The notes under the pieces are model-generated. The model saw only the letters and a list, made by a program, of their open reading frames with translations, searched no databases and was not told where the DNA came from. A stretch of 64,000 nt of DNA from Bacillaceae bacterium OF18-1A (GTDB lineage Bacteria; Bacillota; Bacilli; Bacillales; Bacillaceae_G). The DNA lies in assembly GCA_027694045.1 (NCBI GenBank), contig JAQEWB010000004.1, positions 1-64,000 on the forward strand, read 5' to 3'. The number at the start of each line of letters is the position of its first letter. The first letter of the stretch is position 1. This document shows positions 8,344-17,690 of the stretch, one piece after another. Made by a program: the position numbers and the translations under genes.

Positions 8344-9780
8344 ATGGGAATGAGAATTGGGAATGATCCTTTTCATAAGCGTGCTGCAACCGGTATTGGT
8401 GATCAAGCGATGCGACGGGCTGTTCGAAAAGCGCAAGATGGTCTGAGAGGCAAGAAATTAAAAGCGACTGAAAGTCTTGGGAACTGGGAAGAGTGGCGAG
8501 CGTTAGGAGAAGAAATTCGAAAACATACGTTAGAAAATCTGGATTATTATTTACATGAGCTAAGTGAAAAAATTGAGAAAAACGGTGGTTTCGTTTATTT
8601 TGCAAAGACTGCAGAAGACGCAAGGGAATATGTAAAAGAGATTGTAAAAAAGAAAAATGCGAAAAAAATTGTGAAATCAAAATCTATGGTAACAGAAGAG
8701 ATTAGTTTAAATGAAGCGATTGAAGAAGCTGGAGCGGAAGTGTTAGAAACAGACCTTGCTGAATTTATTCTACAAGTGAATGACCACGATCCGCCATCAC
8801 ATATTGTTGTGCCGTGCCTTCACAAAGATAAAGAACATATTTGTGAAATATTTAAAACGAAGTTAGGCTATACGGGAACATCTGACCCGACGGAAATGGC
8901 GAGGTTTGTAAGGGGCTATATACGTGAAGATTTTTTTGAAGCGGATATAGGGGTGACTGGATGTAACTTTGCGGTTGCAGAGTCAGGATCAATTTCCATT
9001 GTTGCAAACGAAGGGAACGCAAGACTTACTACGACGCTTCCGAAAACGTTGATTACTGTTATGGGGATGGAACGTATCGTTCCGACATGGGAAGAGCTTG
9101 ATGTTTTAGTAACACTTTTATGCCGAAGTTCTGTAGGACAAAAGTTAACAAGTTATATTACAGGGGTAACGGAGCCTGGAGGGGCAGATGGAGATGGGCC
9201 TGAAGAATTTCATTTAGTCATTGTTGATAATGGTCGTTCGGATATTGTGGGAACAGAATTTCAAAGTGTGCTTCAGTGCATTCGTTGCGCAGCGTGTATT
9301 AATGTGTGCCCGATATACAGGCATATTGGTGGACATGCATATGGCTCGATTTATCCGGGACCAATTGGAGCTGTGTTGACACCGCTTTTAGGAGGATATG
9401 ATGAATATAAAGATTTACCATATGCATCTAGCCTTTGTGGTGCTTGTACAGAAGCGTGCCCAGTGAAAATCCCGTTACATGATTTATTAATTAAACATCG
9501 CAGCCGCATTGTAGAAGAGAAACGATCGCCTGTAGCTTGGAACGTAGCTATGAAAGGTTTTGAAAAAACGGTGAAGAGTCCTAGATTATTTTCTTTTGCT
9601 GCGAAGAGCGCTCCATACGCATTAAAACCTCTTGCGAAAGGCGATAAAATTGAGCGTGGAATCGGGCCGTTAAAAGCTTGGACAGAGGCGAGAGATTTTC
9701 CAGTTCCGAAGAAACAACCGTTTCGAGATTGGTTTGAAAAACATGTGAAGGAGAACGATGATGGCCATTCAAAATCGTGA
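8344..9780 (+). CDS. lutB: LutB, lactate utilisation iron-sulfur protein
   Basis: Central subunit of LutABC, 478 residues. The N-terminal two thirds form the LUD domain (for example [37 protein letters not shown]). The C-terminal part carries two ferredoxin-like 4Fe-4S motifs, [12 protein letters not shown] near residue 312 and CGACTEACP near 366. Its 3' end overlaps lutC by about 20 bases, so the two are probably translationally coupled. Confidence 0.95.
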   Translation: MGMRIGNDPFHKRAATGIGDQAMRRAVRKAQDGLRGKKLKATESLGNWEEWRALGEEIRKHTLENLDYYLHELSEKIEKNGGFVYFAKTAEDAREYVKEIVKKKNAKKIVKSKSMVTEEISLNEAIEEAGAEVLETDLAEFILQVNDHDPPSHIVVPCLHKDKEHICEIFKTKLGYTGTSDPTEMARFVRGYIREDFFEADIGVTGCNFAVAESGSISIVANEGNARLTTTLPKTLITVMGMERIVPTWEELDVLVTLLCRSSVGQKLTSYITGVTEPGGADGDGPEEFHLVIVDNGRSDIVGTEFQSVLQCIRCAACINVCPIYRHIGGHAYGSIYPGPIGAVLTPLLGGYDEYKDLPYASSLCGACTEACPVKIPLHDLLIKHRSRIVEEKRSPVAWNVAMKGFEKTVKSPRLFSFAAKSAPYALKPLAKGDKIERGIGPLKAWTEARDFPVPKKQPFRDWFEKHVKENDDGHSKS

Positions 9781-10462
9781 GGAATTTTTACTCCAATTAT
9801 CAGGAAAGCTTGGCAGGAAACGTCCAGAAGCGGTAAAGAAACCAACATGGTCATTTTCCCCGCAGTGGACAGTATTTGACGGACTTTCGCAAGATGAACT
9901 CGTATTAAAGTTAATAGAGCACTGCGAAGTGATTCATACATCGGTAAAGCGAACGACAACGGAAAACCTTGTTGAAACTTTACAATCGTTTATAAAAGAA
10001 TGGGATATTAAATCTGCTATGTATTCACATGATGAGCGCTTTAACGAGTACGGTCTTACGCCACTTTTCAAAAATGAAGGTGCAACACATTTTCGTATGT
10101 GGGGATTAGATAAAAAAGAAGAGGACATAGAATTTGCGAAATCTGCTGACCTTGGCATTACGTTCAGCGATATCACACTAGCAGAATCAGGAACCGTCGT
10201 ACTATTTAATGATGGATTAAAAGGGAGACATGTGAGTCTTCTTCCAGAGTCGTATATTGCAATTGTTCCTAAAAGTACGATTGTACCAAGATTAACGCAT
10301 GCTACAAAACTGATTCATAATCAAAATAAAGCAGGAGAAAACTTACCAGCTTGTGTGAATTTCGTTTCTGGTCCGTCAAATAGCGCGGACATTGAAATGA
10401 ATCTTGTCGTAGGTGTACACGGCCCGATTAGAACAGCTTATATTATTGTGGATGATCAATAA
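9758..10462 (+). CDS. lutC: LutC, lactate utilisation protein
   Basis: LUD-domain third subunit of LutABC, 234 residues, no cysteine clusters. The conserved core [20 protein letters not shown] is followed by [19 protein letters not shown] and [21 protein letters not shown], as expected. Two adjacent ATG codons (9758 and 9761) follow AAGGAGAACG inside the lutB 3' end; either may be used. Last gene of the operon before a strong terminator. Confidence 0.94.
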   Translation: MMAIQNREEFLLQLSGKLGRKRPEAVKKPTWSFSPQWTVFDGLSQDELVLKLIEHCEVIHTSVKRTTTENLVETLQSFIKEWDIKSAMYSHDERFNEYGLTPLFKNEGATHFRMWGLDKKEEDIEFAKSADLGITFSDITLAESGTVVLFNDGLKGRHVSLLPESYIAIVPKSTIVPRLTHATKLIHNQNKAGENLPACVNFVSGPSNSADIEMNLVVGVHGPIRTAYIIVDDQ

Positions 10463-10472
10463 TGAAACATAT

Positions 10473-10519
10473 AAAATAGAAAGCACTGGCTATGACATAT
10501 AACTAGTGCTTTCTATTTT
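10473..10519. terminator. lutABC / miniprotein terminator
   Basis: AAAATAGAAAGCACT pairs with AGTGCTTTCTATTTT around a 17-base loop; T or A runs on both sides suit lutC (+) and the convergent miniprotein gene (-). Confidence 0.88.
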
Positions 10520-10532
10520 GTATGCCTGGCAA

Positions 10533-10673
10533 CTACTTTAAAAGTTCAATGCCGCTATAGCCAGCTCCAACTACAATTAATACGATAAAGAGCACAATGA
10601 GTAATGGAAATGCACTCTTACCAGCTTGTCCATCTTCACCGCCGCCACTACCACCTTTACCGCCATATCCCAT
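10533..10673 (-). CDS. YjcZ-family glycine-rich miniprotein (46 aa)
   Basis: A 46-codon gene with an excellent AAGGAGGAG site before ATG. The N-terminal half is Gly-rich (MGYGGKGGSGGGEDG), followed by one membrane helix FPLLIVLFIVLIVVGAG and a short polar tail. This is the YjcZ-family layout; in Bacillus these proteins are commonly spore- or sporulation-associated, but no activity is known. The gene lies 19 bases from a bcr1 element that forms its upstream region, so its promoter may lie in or beyond that element. Confidence 0.85.
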   Translation of the reverse strand: MGYGGKGGSGGGEDGQAGKSAFPLLIVLFIVLIVVGAGYSGIELLK

Positions 10674-10691
10674 ATGCATCTCCTCCTTATT

Positions 10692-10839
10692 GTTATCCCG
10701 CTATTCGCCGGGCCCCACCTCAAAATTCGGCGCATACGAGGAAGTTAGGTGGGAGACAACTGCCCGTAAATGCCCGATTGGTGAGGGCTCATAATCAGTG
10801 GGGATGGACAAAACCCCACTGATTAAAGTTTCACTTTAT
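10692..10839 (+). mobile_element. bcr1 repeat element, full-length copy
   Basis: About 148 bp from GTTATCCCGC to TTTCACTTTAT with all internal blocks: CCCCACCTCAAAATTCGGCG, AGTTAGGTGGGAGACAACTG, TGCCCGATTGGTGAGGGCTC and a terminal hairpin CAGTGGGGATGGACAAAACC with its CCCCACTG arm. The left border reads GTTAT rather than TTTAT. It separates a minus-strand miniprotein gene from the TetR gene. Confidence 0.88.
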
Positions 10840-10923
10840 ATGTTATTTTTCTAGATTCATCAAAAGGTTCCTTTTAAAACTTTGATTCACTTGCAAATTA
10901 TTCCGTTCCATTTTACAATTTAT

Positions 10924-10937
10924 TTACCGACCGGTAA
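10924..10937. promoter_or_regulatory. TetR-type operator palindrome
   Basis: TTACCG-AC-CGGTAA, a palindrome with perfect 6-bp arms and a 2-bp centre, 22 bases before the TetR start codon. TetR regulators often bind such CCGACCGG-type sites and repress themselves; autoregulation is inferred. Confidence 0.7.
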
Positions 10938-10959
10938 GTAAAAACAAGTGAGGTACAGT

Positions 10960-11541
10960 ATGACTAAGAATTTACAAACATCGCAAAACATTGTAGAGGC
11001 GTCATTTAAACTCATGGCAGAGCATGGCATTGAGAAGATGAGTCTTTCTATGATTGCAAAAGAGGTAGGTATTTCAAAACCGGCCATTTACTATCATTTT
11101 TCTTCTAAAGAAGCGTTAGTAGATTTTTTATTTGAAGAAATTTTTTCTGAATATCATTTCGTGAGTTATTTTGATAAAGAGAAATATACGAAAGAAAACT
11201 TTGCAGAAAAGTTAATCGCAGATGGTTTACATATGTTGTCTGAGTATGAAGGACAAGAAGGGATATTACGCGTTATAAATGAATTTATCGTAACTGCGGC
11301 GCGAAATGAAAAGTATCAAAAACGTCTATTTGAAATACAAGAAGATTTCTTAAATGGATTTTATGATTTATTGAAAAAAGGTGTAGAACTAGGTGTTGTG
11401 TCACAGTATGCAACAGAAGAAAACGCGCATACGTTAGCGCTCGTTATCGATAATATGAGCAACTACATATTGATGGGATTCCAGCTGAAATATAAAGAAA
11501 TTTGGATTCGAAATGTGAAAAATGTAATGAAAGGGGAATAA
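10960..11541 (+). CDS. TetR/AcrR family transcriptional regulator
   Basis: A 193-residue regulator. The N-terminal TetR helix-turn-helix is clear: IVEASFKLMAEHGIEKMSLSMIAKEVGISKPAIYYHFSSKEAL, about residues 9-52. The helical C-terminal ligand domain is not recognised. Start set at ATG 10960 after GTGAGGT rather than GTG 10948. A palindromic operator overlaps its promoter region. A 56-codon membrane protein gene follows two bases after its stop and is probably co-transcribed, with the YdbS/YdbT pair further on. Confidence 0.9.
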   Translation: MTKNLQTSQNIVEASFKLMAEHGIEKMSLSMIAKEVGISKPAIYYHFSSKEALVDFLFEEIFSEYHFVSYFDKEKYTKENFAEKLIADGLHMLSEYEGQEGILRVINEFIVTAARNEKYQKRLFEIQEDFLNGFYDLLKKGVELGVVSQYATEENAHTLALVIDNMSNYILMGFQLKYKEIWIRNVKNVMKGE

Positions 11542-11543
11542 AA

Positions 11544-11714
11544 ATGAAAATGCAAAAAAACTGGTGGCTCGGTTTTCTTGGGTTCATCGGGATTTACAAA
11601 ATTCCAGGCATGATTGAAGCATTTCAAGCGGATGGAAGTTGGATGAAGCTAATAGGGTTTATTTGGCTACTTTGGTTCGGATATTTTATTCCGGAGAAGA
11701 AAGAGAAAGAATAA
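11544..11714 (+). CDS. small membrane protein (56 aa), unknown
   Basis: Two hydrophobic segments: WWLGFLGFIGIYKIPGMI near the N-terminus and LIGFIWLLWFGYFIP near the C-terminus, ending in a charged KKEKE tail. The ATG at 11544 has AAAGGGGA seven bases ahead; that site lies in the last codons of the TetR gene, indicating coupling. No family recognised. As the only gene tightly linked to the regulator it may be its target. Confidence 0.75.
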   Translation: MKMQKNWWLGFLGFIGIYKIPGMIEAFQADGSWMKLIGFIWLLWFGYFIPEKKEKE

Positions 11715-11797
11715 TGAATTTTCAATTTTATGTAAAGTTATGTAAAATATAACTTGGGAGTATTCATATATTAGATTAATAGATTTGGAGTGGTTAC

Positions 11798-12274
11798 ATG
11801 GAGCCATTGAAAAATGAAATTCACCCTGACATGGTTAAGGTGTGGAAAGTTCGTGCTGTAATTGAAGAAGGGATCGGTATTCTCGTCATTTTAGCTTACC
11901 TTTTCCTCATGATAAAATTTGATTGGTGGGCGTGGATTTTGTATGTGTTAATCGGCTTAACGGTTGCACTAGCGCCATTGGAGTACTTCGTATTCCCGAA
12001 ACTTCGTCAGCGCTATTATAGCTATCAACTAAATGAAGAAGAACTTGAAATTCAGCACGGTCTTTTCGTCGTAAAGCGTGTATTAGTACCGATGATTCGT
12101 GTACAGCACGTTACGATTGAACAAGGACCGATTATGAGAAAATATGGCTTAGCACAATTACACATTTCAACAGCGGCAACTTCTCACAGCATTCCAGGCT
12201 TAACGATGTATGAAGCAGAAATGTTAAAAACAAAAATTGCAGAATTAGCGAAAGTGAGTGATGAGGATGTATAA
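11798..12274 (+). CDS. YdbS-like bacterial PH-domain membrane protein, copy 1
   Basis: A 158-residue protein with two membrane helices at about 24-42 and 47-65, then a bacterial PH (DUF304/bPH2) domain with YYSYQLNEEELEIQHGLFVVK and LVPMIRVQHVTIEQGPIMRKYG. Matches YdbS, whose B. subtilis gene works with ydbT and is linked to resistance against antimicrobial peptides. Its stop overlaps the start of the YdbT-like gene. A paralogous pair lies at 19820-21707 with the same junction. Confidence 0.85.
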   Translation: MEPLKNEIHPDMVKVWKVRAVIEEGIGILVILAYLFLMIKFDWWAWILYVLIGLTVALAPLEYFVFPKLRQRYYSYQLNEEELEIQHGLFVVKRVLVPMIRVQHVTIEQGPIMRKYGLAQLHISTAATSHSIPGLTMYEAEMLKTKIAELAKVSDEDV

Positions 12275-13697
12275 GAGGCAACATCCAATCACGATGTTAT
12301 TGGAATTAAAAATAACAGACTTTATACCATTTATTATTTTTCTCTTTAGTTTAAAAGGAAAATTTCCATTTTGGTATTTAGTTCCTATCGGTTTTGCGAT
12401 AATCACGATTATTTCAGCTATCGCAGGCTGGTATTACAAAGTATATTGGGTCGAAAATAACGTGTTACATGTGAAACAAGGACTCTTCGTGAAGAAGGAG
12501 AGCTACTTAAATAAAGAACGTGTCCAAACAATTCATACAAGTTCTAACGTGCTATACCAAATGCTCGGTTTAAAGAAAATTCAAATCGAAACAGCTGGCG
12601 GAGGCGATGATGCAGAAGTTAGCTTAGCTGGTATTACGGAAGAAGAAGCGAAGGAGCTTATTTCTTTACTAAATGAGCCAACGCGAGAAGTAAAGGCTGA
12701 AGAGACGTTAGGCGAAACAGTAGAAAAAGAAATCATTACAGAGGAAAAAGAAGCGACAGAATATAAATTAACTTGGAAAGAAATTTTATTAGCGTCGATT
12801 ACATCTGGTCAATTCGGATTACTATTCTCTTTAATCTTTTTCGTTTATAACCAAGTGGACGAGTACATTCCGAAATGGATCAAAAATAGCGTAGAGTCCT
12901 ATGTAATGGACCATGATATATACGGCTGGATTTACATGGTAGCTATTTTACTAGTCGTTTCTTGGATTATATCCACAATTGGTTATGCGTTAAAACATGG
13001 GGATTTCACAGTAAATCGAAAAAATGATGAAGTTCGTATTTCACAAGGGTTACTCGAGAAAAAAGAACTCGTCCTAAAGTTACACCGTATTCAAGGTATT
13101 ACAATAAAAGAAGGCATTTTACGCCAACCGTTCGGTTACTGTGCGGTGCAAGTAGAGGTCATTCAAAGTGAGGGAAAAGAGGAGAAAGTAACACTGCACC
13201 CTATCATTCGAAAAGATCGCGTGCAACAGCTACTCGCCCATTTACAATTACCATACGAACTGAATACAAACATTATCGCATTACCAAAAGCAGCATTGCG
13301 TCGCTACCTCATCGATAGTTTCATTTTCTTCGCGATGTTAGCTATCCCGCTTATTGGAATAAGCATATACTTTGAAAAGTATTTCATTATGTGGGCGTTA
13401 CTGCCACTCGCGATCCTTATCTTTATACTCGGATACGCAACATTTAAAACAAATGGTTACAGTGTAAACGGAGAGCAAATTACGCTTGTATATCGCAGTC
13501 TAGGAAAATATACAGGGCTTGTCAGAAGAAGACATGTCCAATCAATGGAAAAGACACAATCATTTTTCCAGCGCCGCGCGGATTTATGCACGTATAAGTT
13601 CTCTAGTGCATCATCAAATTATAAATTAGAGCATACGAGAGTAGAAGATGCGGAGAGAATGCAGGATTGGTATAAGAAGAGAATAAGTGAGGAATAA
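12261..13697 (+). CDS. YdbT-like bacterial PH-domain membrane protein, copy 1
   Basis: A 478-residue membrane protein with three PH-like repeats, each preceded by a pair of membrane helices: the first follows WVENNVLHVKQGLFVKKESYL (about 73-130), the second VRISQGLLEKKELVLKLHRIQG (about 255-320), the third near QITLVYRSLGKYTGLVRRRHV (about 410-470). Overlaps the YdbS-like gene; candidate starts are GTG 12258 and ATGs at 12261 and 12267, and 12261 is used here. A strong terminator follows. Confidence 0.85.
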   Translation: MRMYKRQHPITMLLELKITDFIPFIIFLFSLKGKFPFWYLVPIGFAIITIISAIAGWYYKVYWVENNVLHVKQGLFVKKESYLNKERVQTIHTSSNVLYQMLGLKKIQIETAGGGDDAEVSLAGITEEEAKELISLLNEPTREVKAEETLGETVEKEIITEEKEATEYKLTWKEILLASITSGQFGLLFSLIFFVYNQVDEYIPKWIKNSVESYVMDHDIYGWIYMVAILLVVSWIISTIGYALKHGDFTVNRKNDEVRISQGLLEKKELVLKLHRIQGITIKEGILRQPFGYCAVQVEVIQSEGKEEKVTLHPIIRKDRVQQLLAHLQLPYELNTNIIALPKAALRRYLIDSFIFFAMLAIPLIGISIYFEKYFIMWALLPLAILIFILGYATFKTNGYSVNGEQITLVYRSLGKYTGLVRRRHVQSMEKTQSFFQRRADLCTYKFSSASSNYKLEHTRVEDAERMQDWYKKRISEE

Positions 13698-13701
13698 CTT
13701 G

Positions 13702-13736
13702 AAAAGGCTTGCCTATTATGAAAGGCAGGCCTTTTG
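13702..13736 (+). terminator. terminator after YdbT-like gene 1
   Basis: AAAAGGCTTGCC pairs, with one mismatch, with GGCAGGCCTTTT five bases past the stop. Confidence 0.85.
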
Positions 13737-13879
13737 TTATAGGGAAATGAGTATTAGTGCTATAATATAACATGTAAATTTTTTACATAAAAGGGTGGTT
13801 GTATTCTATTTTAGGAAAATTTGTGGAATTATTAATATAAATGGTATAATACTATAGAAATAGTATTAGGAGGTTACAT

Positions 13880-14533
13880 ATGATAAGTCAGTTAAAAAGA
13901 GAAGCACTTAGTTCAATAAAAGGTAAGTGGGGGTTAGCAGTAGGCGCAACTTTATTGCTTGGAATCCTTATTGGAGCTGTTGAGCTTCTAACTACAGGTG
14001 TTTTCTCGATTTTTTGGGGTTGGGAAGAGGCAAGTGATTCACTTACAGTAAGTATTATCGCAATGCTTATTATCGGCCCATTAACAATGGGTGCCTATTA
14101 TCTTGTTTTAAATGTAATTCGTGGGACTGATATTCGTATCGGTCATATATTTAGATGGTTTAGCGATGGAAGTAAATTTACGAAGTCGTTTGTAACATAT
14201 TTATTAATGTACGTATACTTGATTTTATGGACATTACTTCTTATTATTCCAGGTATTATTAAATCATTTTCTTATTCTATGACGTATTTTATTTTGAATG
14301 ATCATCCAGAATATACAGCGAATCAAGCAATTACTGAAAGTCGCCATATGATGAACGGACATAAAATGGATTACTTTTTACTATGCTTAAGTTTCATTGG
14401 TTGGTTTATTTTAAGCATTCTTACTTTAGGAATCGGTTTCCTATGGCTAGTACCTTATTTCTACACAACATCTGCAGCATTTTATGAAGAGATTTCAAAG
14501 GAATACTATAAAAAAGAGAGTACTACTTTCTAA
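13880..14533 (+). CDS. DUF975-family integral membrane protein
   Basis: A 217-residue membrane protein. It opens with a short amphipathic cytoplasmic start, ISQLKREALSSIKGKWGLAVG, typical of DUF975 proteins, then about five or six hydrophobic segments (about 18-42, 60-85, 105-135, 165-200). LLIIPGIIKSFSYSMTYFIL and NQAITESRHMMNGHKMDYF match the conserved core of the family. Function unknown. AGGAGGT precedes the ATG; the gene appears to stand alone, with its own upstream gap. Confidence 0.8.
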   Translation: MISQLKREALSSIKGKWGLAVGATLLLGILIGAVELLTTGVFSIFWGWEEASDSLTVSIIAMLIIGPLTMGAYYLVLNVIRGTDIRIGHIFRWFSDGSKFTKSFVTYLLMYVYLILWTLLLIIPGIIKSFSYSMTYFILNDHPEYTANQAITESRHMMNGHKMDYFLLCLSFIGWFILSILTLGIGFLWLVPYFYTTSAAFYEEISKEYYKKESTTF

Positions 14534-14604
14534 TAAGGCATCTAAACCATCTGCTCCCTATATCCTTTAGGGGATAGGTGGTTTCATTATTTGGAGGGGA
14601 AATA

Positions 14605-14868
14605 ATGAAAAACACTTGTCCATGCTGCGGATATAAAACATTAGAGGAAGAACCACCAGGTACATATGAAATTTGTAGTATATGTTATTGGGAAGATGAT
14701 CCCGTTCAGTTTAACGATCCTGACTATGAAGGCGGAGCAAATGAAATTTCGCTCAGACAAGCGCAGAAAAACTTTATTGCGTTCGGTGCTTGCGAGGAAT
14801 GTTGTGTAGAATCAGTTAGAAAGCCGACTAGTGAAGATATAAAGGATGCTAGTTGGAAACAAATATAA
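14605..14868 (+). CDS. CPCC-family cysteine-rich protein
   Basis: An 87-residue soluble protein with an N-terminal CPCCGYKTL zinc-binding motif and a second pair in ICSICYWEDDP, then the conserved NEISLRQAQKNFIAFGACEE, characteristic of the CPCC (cysteine-rich) family. Start moved to the ATG after GGAGGGG; the open frame extends nine codons upstream without a site. Function unknown, likely a zinc-ribbon protein. An imperfect hairpin at about 14540-14585 precedes it and a strong terminator follows. Confidence 0.85.
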   Translation: MKNTCPCCGYKTLEEEPPGTYEICSICYWEDDPVQFNDPDYEGGANEISLRQAQKNFIAFGACEECCVESVRKPTSEDIKDASWKQI

Positions 14869-14870
14869 AT

Positions 14871-14915
14871 AAAAATGTTATTACTCAATTTAACAAGAGT
14901 AATAACATTTTTTTA
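14871..14915 (+). terminator. terminator after CPCC gene
   Basis: AAAAATGTTATTACTC pairs with GAGTAATAACATTTTT, followed by a T run. Confidence 0.92.
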
Positions 14916-14931
14916 TGTCATGATGAAAGAA

Positions 14932-15315
14932 TTAACGTCGTCTTATAAGATAAAATAATAAAGATGATAACGTAATAGGAAGTCCAGTTTCCAGAAAAGC
15001 TTCCAAATTAAAGGATAGAAAATCTCTGTTGTTAAACCACGTAAAGAATAAATGATTGTAGAAAATCCCTAACAGTATAAATATAGGAATTCCAACTTTT
15101 AATTCGTGACTTCTTTTTATTTTTCTATAACAAAATTCACCTAATAAACAACCGATAAGAACAGGAATGCTCCCAAGAATTGAAAACATAATAATCGATA
15201 CCCAAATTGGCCCCCATGAGTCTGCATAATTAGGTGTTTGTGTATACGTTAAAACATTCAAAACAATAGAGAAAAATAGTAGGCATGTTAAATAACTCAG
15301 GATAAATTTTTTCAA
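14932..15315 (-). CDS. small integral membrane protein (127 aa), unknown
   Basis: Four hydrophobic segments at about 4-21, 36-60, 75-90 and 104-123 and an RRR C-terminus; no family recognised. The start is TTG, preceded by GGGGGAT at good spacing; no ATG is available nearby. TATAAT on the minus strand at about 15375-15380 (within GATATAATTACATACAGG) is a plausible -10 box. The same GTATGTAATTATATCA sequence recurs at 19321-19340 where no minus-strand gene follows. Confidence 0.65.
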   Translation of the reverse strand: MKKFILSYLTCLLFFSIVLNVLTYTQTPNYADSWGPIWVSIIMFSILGSIPVLIGCLLGEFCYRKIKRSHELKVGIPIFILLGIFYNHLFFTWFNNRDFLSFNLEAFLETGLPITLSSLLFYLIRRR

Positions 15316-15397
15316 TATAATCCCCCGCGCTTATGTAAATGAATATAAAAATTTTCCTATTTCCTGTATGTAATTATATCAGAAAAATTAGAAGGCT

Positions 15398-15457
15398 GGG
15401 GAGGGTGAATAATCAGTGAGGTGAATAAACCCTCTGTTAATTAAAGTTTCACTTTAC
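15398..15457 (+). mobile_element. truncated bcr1 (3' end only)
   Basis: Contains GAATAATCAGTGAGGTGAAT and TTAATTAAAGTTTCACTTTA, the terminal hairpin and right border of bcr1. The 5' half is absent. Confidence 0.75.
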
Positions 15458-15607
15458 TTTCTTTTTAAACTATACATTGGAATTATTGGGTAATAAGGTT
15501 ATAATTAACATTTGTTAATTATACTTGTGGTAGTTTTTGTGAAACGAATCACAAAAGATAGGGTAATATGATTTAATTTAACTAGGAAAAGGGGAACACA
15601 CATAAAT

Positions 15608-17620
15608 ATGAAACTTATAAAAATCGTAGCAACAGGTATAATCGCAGTAGGGTCTCTTGTTATTTCTTCAAGTTCTTTAGCTGACATGGAAAATGAAGTT
15701 AAGAATGAAGTTGACTCTACACAATATACAGTAAAAGAGGAAGTAGTTCCTTTACAACAAAAAGAAAATGAAATAAAAACCGAGAAAGATCAAGAGAAAA
15801 CAGGGGGCGAAGTACAACAAGACCAAGTAAATAAAAAGATCAATTCAAAAATACAAATAGATGAAACTGAAGCTGAAATGCAACAAAATCAGCTGAAGAG
15901 TGAAATAGACAAAGAACAAACAAAACAGGAGAACGATGTACAACAAGAGCAACCATCCAGTGTGCAAGCAGCTCCAAGTAATTTCCCTGATGTCCCTAAT
16001 TGGGTAAAGCCGTCAGTAGACTATCTTATGAGTAAAAATGTACTGACCGGTATGCCTGACGGAACGTTTGGACCAAATTTAGAGATAGATAGAGGATCAG
16101 CTGCAATAATTATGGCTAAAATATTGGAGCTTCCTATCAATTCATCAGCAAAACCATCTTTTAATGACTCACAAAAGCATTGGGCAACACCGTATATTGC
16201 AGCTGTAGAAAAAGCAGGTGTGATTAAAGGAGAAGGGAACGGAAAATTTAACCCGGATGGAAAGCTAACGAGAGGTGCAATGGCTTCTATGTTAGTGAAT
16301 GCGTATAAATTACAAGAGAAAGTAACAGGAAATCCTAAGACGGTATTCAACGACTTGAAAGAGCATTGGAGCGAGAAGTATGTGAATATCTTAGTAGAAT
16401 TAAGTATTTCAAATGGATACGGTGATGATAATTGGAAGCCAGATCAAACGATTACTCGTGCTGAAACGGTAAGTTTAGTCGCTTGGACCGATATTTCAAA
16501 AGATAAAGAATTAAAACGTAAACAAATTGAAATGCCTAAAAATTTCTTTACTTACCATGGAGCGTCACTATCTTCAGGGATTGCTTCTGAATATACAGCT
16601 CAAACGGTAACTGTGTATGAAGAAAGAGAAGATGGATGGGTTAAAATTCATACAAATCAAGGTTTCAAGTGGATTACACTGAAGGAAAAAAGAATAGAGT
16701 TAACGAAAAACTTCTTTACATATCATGAAGCTTCCTTATCTTCAGGAATTGCATTTGAATATGAAGCACAACCAGTGACCGTATATGAAGAAAAGTCAGG
16801 TGGATGGATTAAAATTCATACTGGATTAGGATACAAATGGGTTTTACTAAATGAGAAAAAAGTATATATAGATAAGCGTTTTAGTACATATGATAGTCCG
16901 TCGAGTGCAGCTAATGTTTTAGTTACATATGCCCCGCAAACTGTGACAGTAATTGAAGAAAGAGGTTCGTGGTTGCGCATAAGAACTGCTTCAGGTCTAC
17001 AATGGATGGATATGAATGAGGCTAGAACAGTTATGGATAACTTAAAGACTATACAGAATAATCAACAGGTCATTTTAGTTACAACAAAAGGCTATAATAC
17101 GAATCAAGCTCAAGTTCGTACATTTGAAAATTCAAATGGGAAGTGGAAAGAGTTAAAGAATATAAGTGGATATATTGGAAGAAAAGGTTTTGCAGTTGAG
17201 ATGCGCGAAGGTGGTATGAGCTCGCCACGAGGAAAATATACCATTGGCTCAGCTTTCGGTAGACAAGGGAATCCTGGTACGAAACTACCTTATATGAAAT
17301 TAACGCCAAATCATGTTTGGGTAGATGATTCTAAATCGCCTTACTATAATACGTTACAGGAAAAGCCTGTGAGAGGTAGATGGAACTCAGCAGAAAATAT
17401 GTATATTCCAGCGTATGATTATGGATTTGTAATTAATTATAATACTGAATCACGTACACCATACAAGGGAAGTGCGATTTTCTTCCATGTTTCTACTTCA
17501 TGGACAGAAGGATGTACAGGTGTAGATAAACAAAATGTTATTGATATTTTGAGATGGATTGATCCAGGAAAAAATCCTGTTATTATCCAGACGCCTGAAA
17601 ATGAACTGATGAATTATTAA
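15608..17620 (+). CDS. SLH-domain protein with C-terminal L,D-transpeptidase-like (YkuD) domain
   Basis: A 670-residue secreted protein. Signal peptide at 1-25; a Glu/Lys/Gln-rich spacer at 26-120; three SLH domains at about 125-168, 184-227 and 246-289 that should bind pyruvylated wall polysaccharide; three SH3-like repeats at about 308-361, 362-418 and 419-472; and a C-terminal YkuD-like domain at 485-665. That domain shows SSPRGKYTIGSAFG and the catalytic-type HVSTSWTEGCTGVD with His627 and Cys636. The domain order suggests a surface-anchored peptidoglycan cross-linking or trimming enzyme. Start ATG with AAGGGGAAC about ten bases ahead. Activity is inferred only. Confidence 0.85.
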   Translation: MKLIKIVATGIIAVGSLVISSSSLADMENEVKNEVDSTQYTVKEEVVPLQQKENEIKTEKDQEKTGGEVQQDQVNKKINSKIQIDETEAEMQQNQLKSEIDKEQTKQENDVQQEQPSSVQAAPSNFPDVPNWVKPSVDYLMSKNVLTGMPDGTFGPNLEIDRGSAAIIMAKILELPINSSAKPSFNDSQKHWATPYIAAVEKAGVIKGEGNGKFNPDGKLTRGAMASMLVNAYKLQEKVTGNPKTVFNDLKEHWSEKYVNILVELSISNGYGDDNWKPDQTITRAETVSLVAWTDISKDKELKRKQIEMPKNFFTYHGASLSSGIASEYTAQTVTVYEEREDGWVKIHTNQGFKWITLKEKRIELTKNFFTYHEASLSSGIAFEYEAQPVTVYEEKSGGWIKIHTGLGYKWVLLNEKKVYIDKRFSTYDSPSSAANVLVTYAPQTVTVIEERGSWLRIRTASGLQWMDMNEARTVMDNLKTIQNNQQVILVTTKGYNTNQAQVRTFENSNGKWKELKNISGYIGRKGFAVEMREGGMSSPRGKYTIGSAFGRQGNPGTKLPYMKLTPNHVWVDDSKSPYYNTLQEKPVRGRWNSAENMYIPAYDYGFVINYNTESRTPYKGSAIFFHVSTSWTEGCTGVDKQNVIDILRWIDPGKNPVIIQTPENELMNY

Positions 17621-17657
17621 TTTGATAACTTATTGCACGAAACATAATCATGATTTT

Positions 17658-17690
17658 AAGTCTACTTTAATTAGTAGACTTTTTTTGTTT
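17658..17690 (+). terminator. terminator after SLH/YkuD gene
   Basis: AAGTCTACT pairs with AGTAGACTT, followed by T7. Confidence 0.9.

Noticed and set aside
9351..9959. 202-codon minus-strand frame across lutB and lutC
   Set aside because: Lies opposite two well-supported genes and has no recognisable domain or ribosome site.
10597..10822. Two plus-strand frames of 65 and 72 codons
   Set aside because: Antisense to the YjcZ-type gene and extending into bcr1; Pro/His-rich artefacts.
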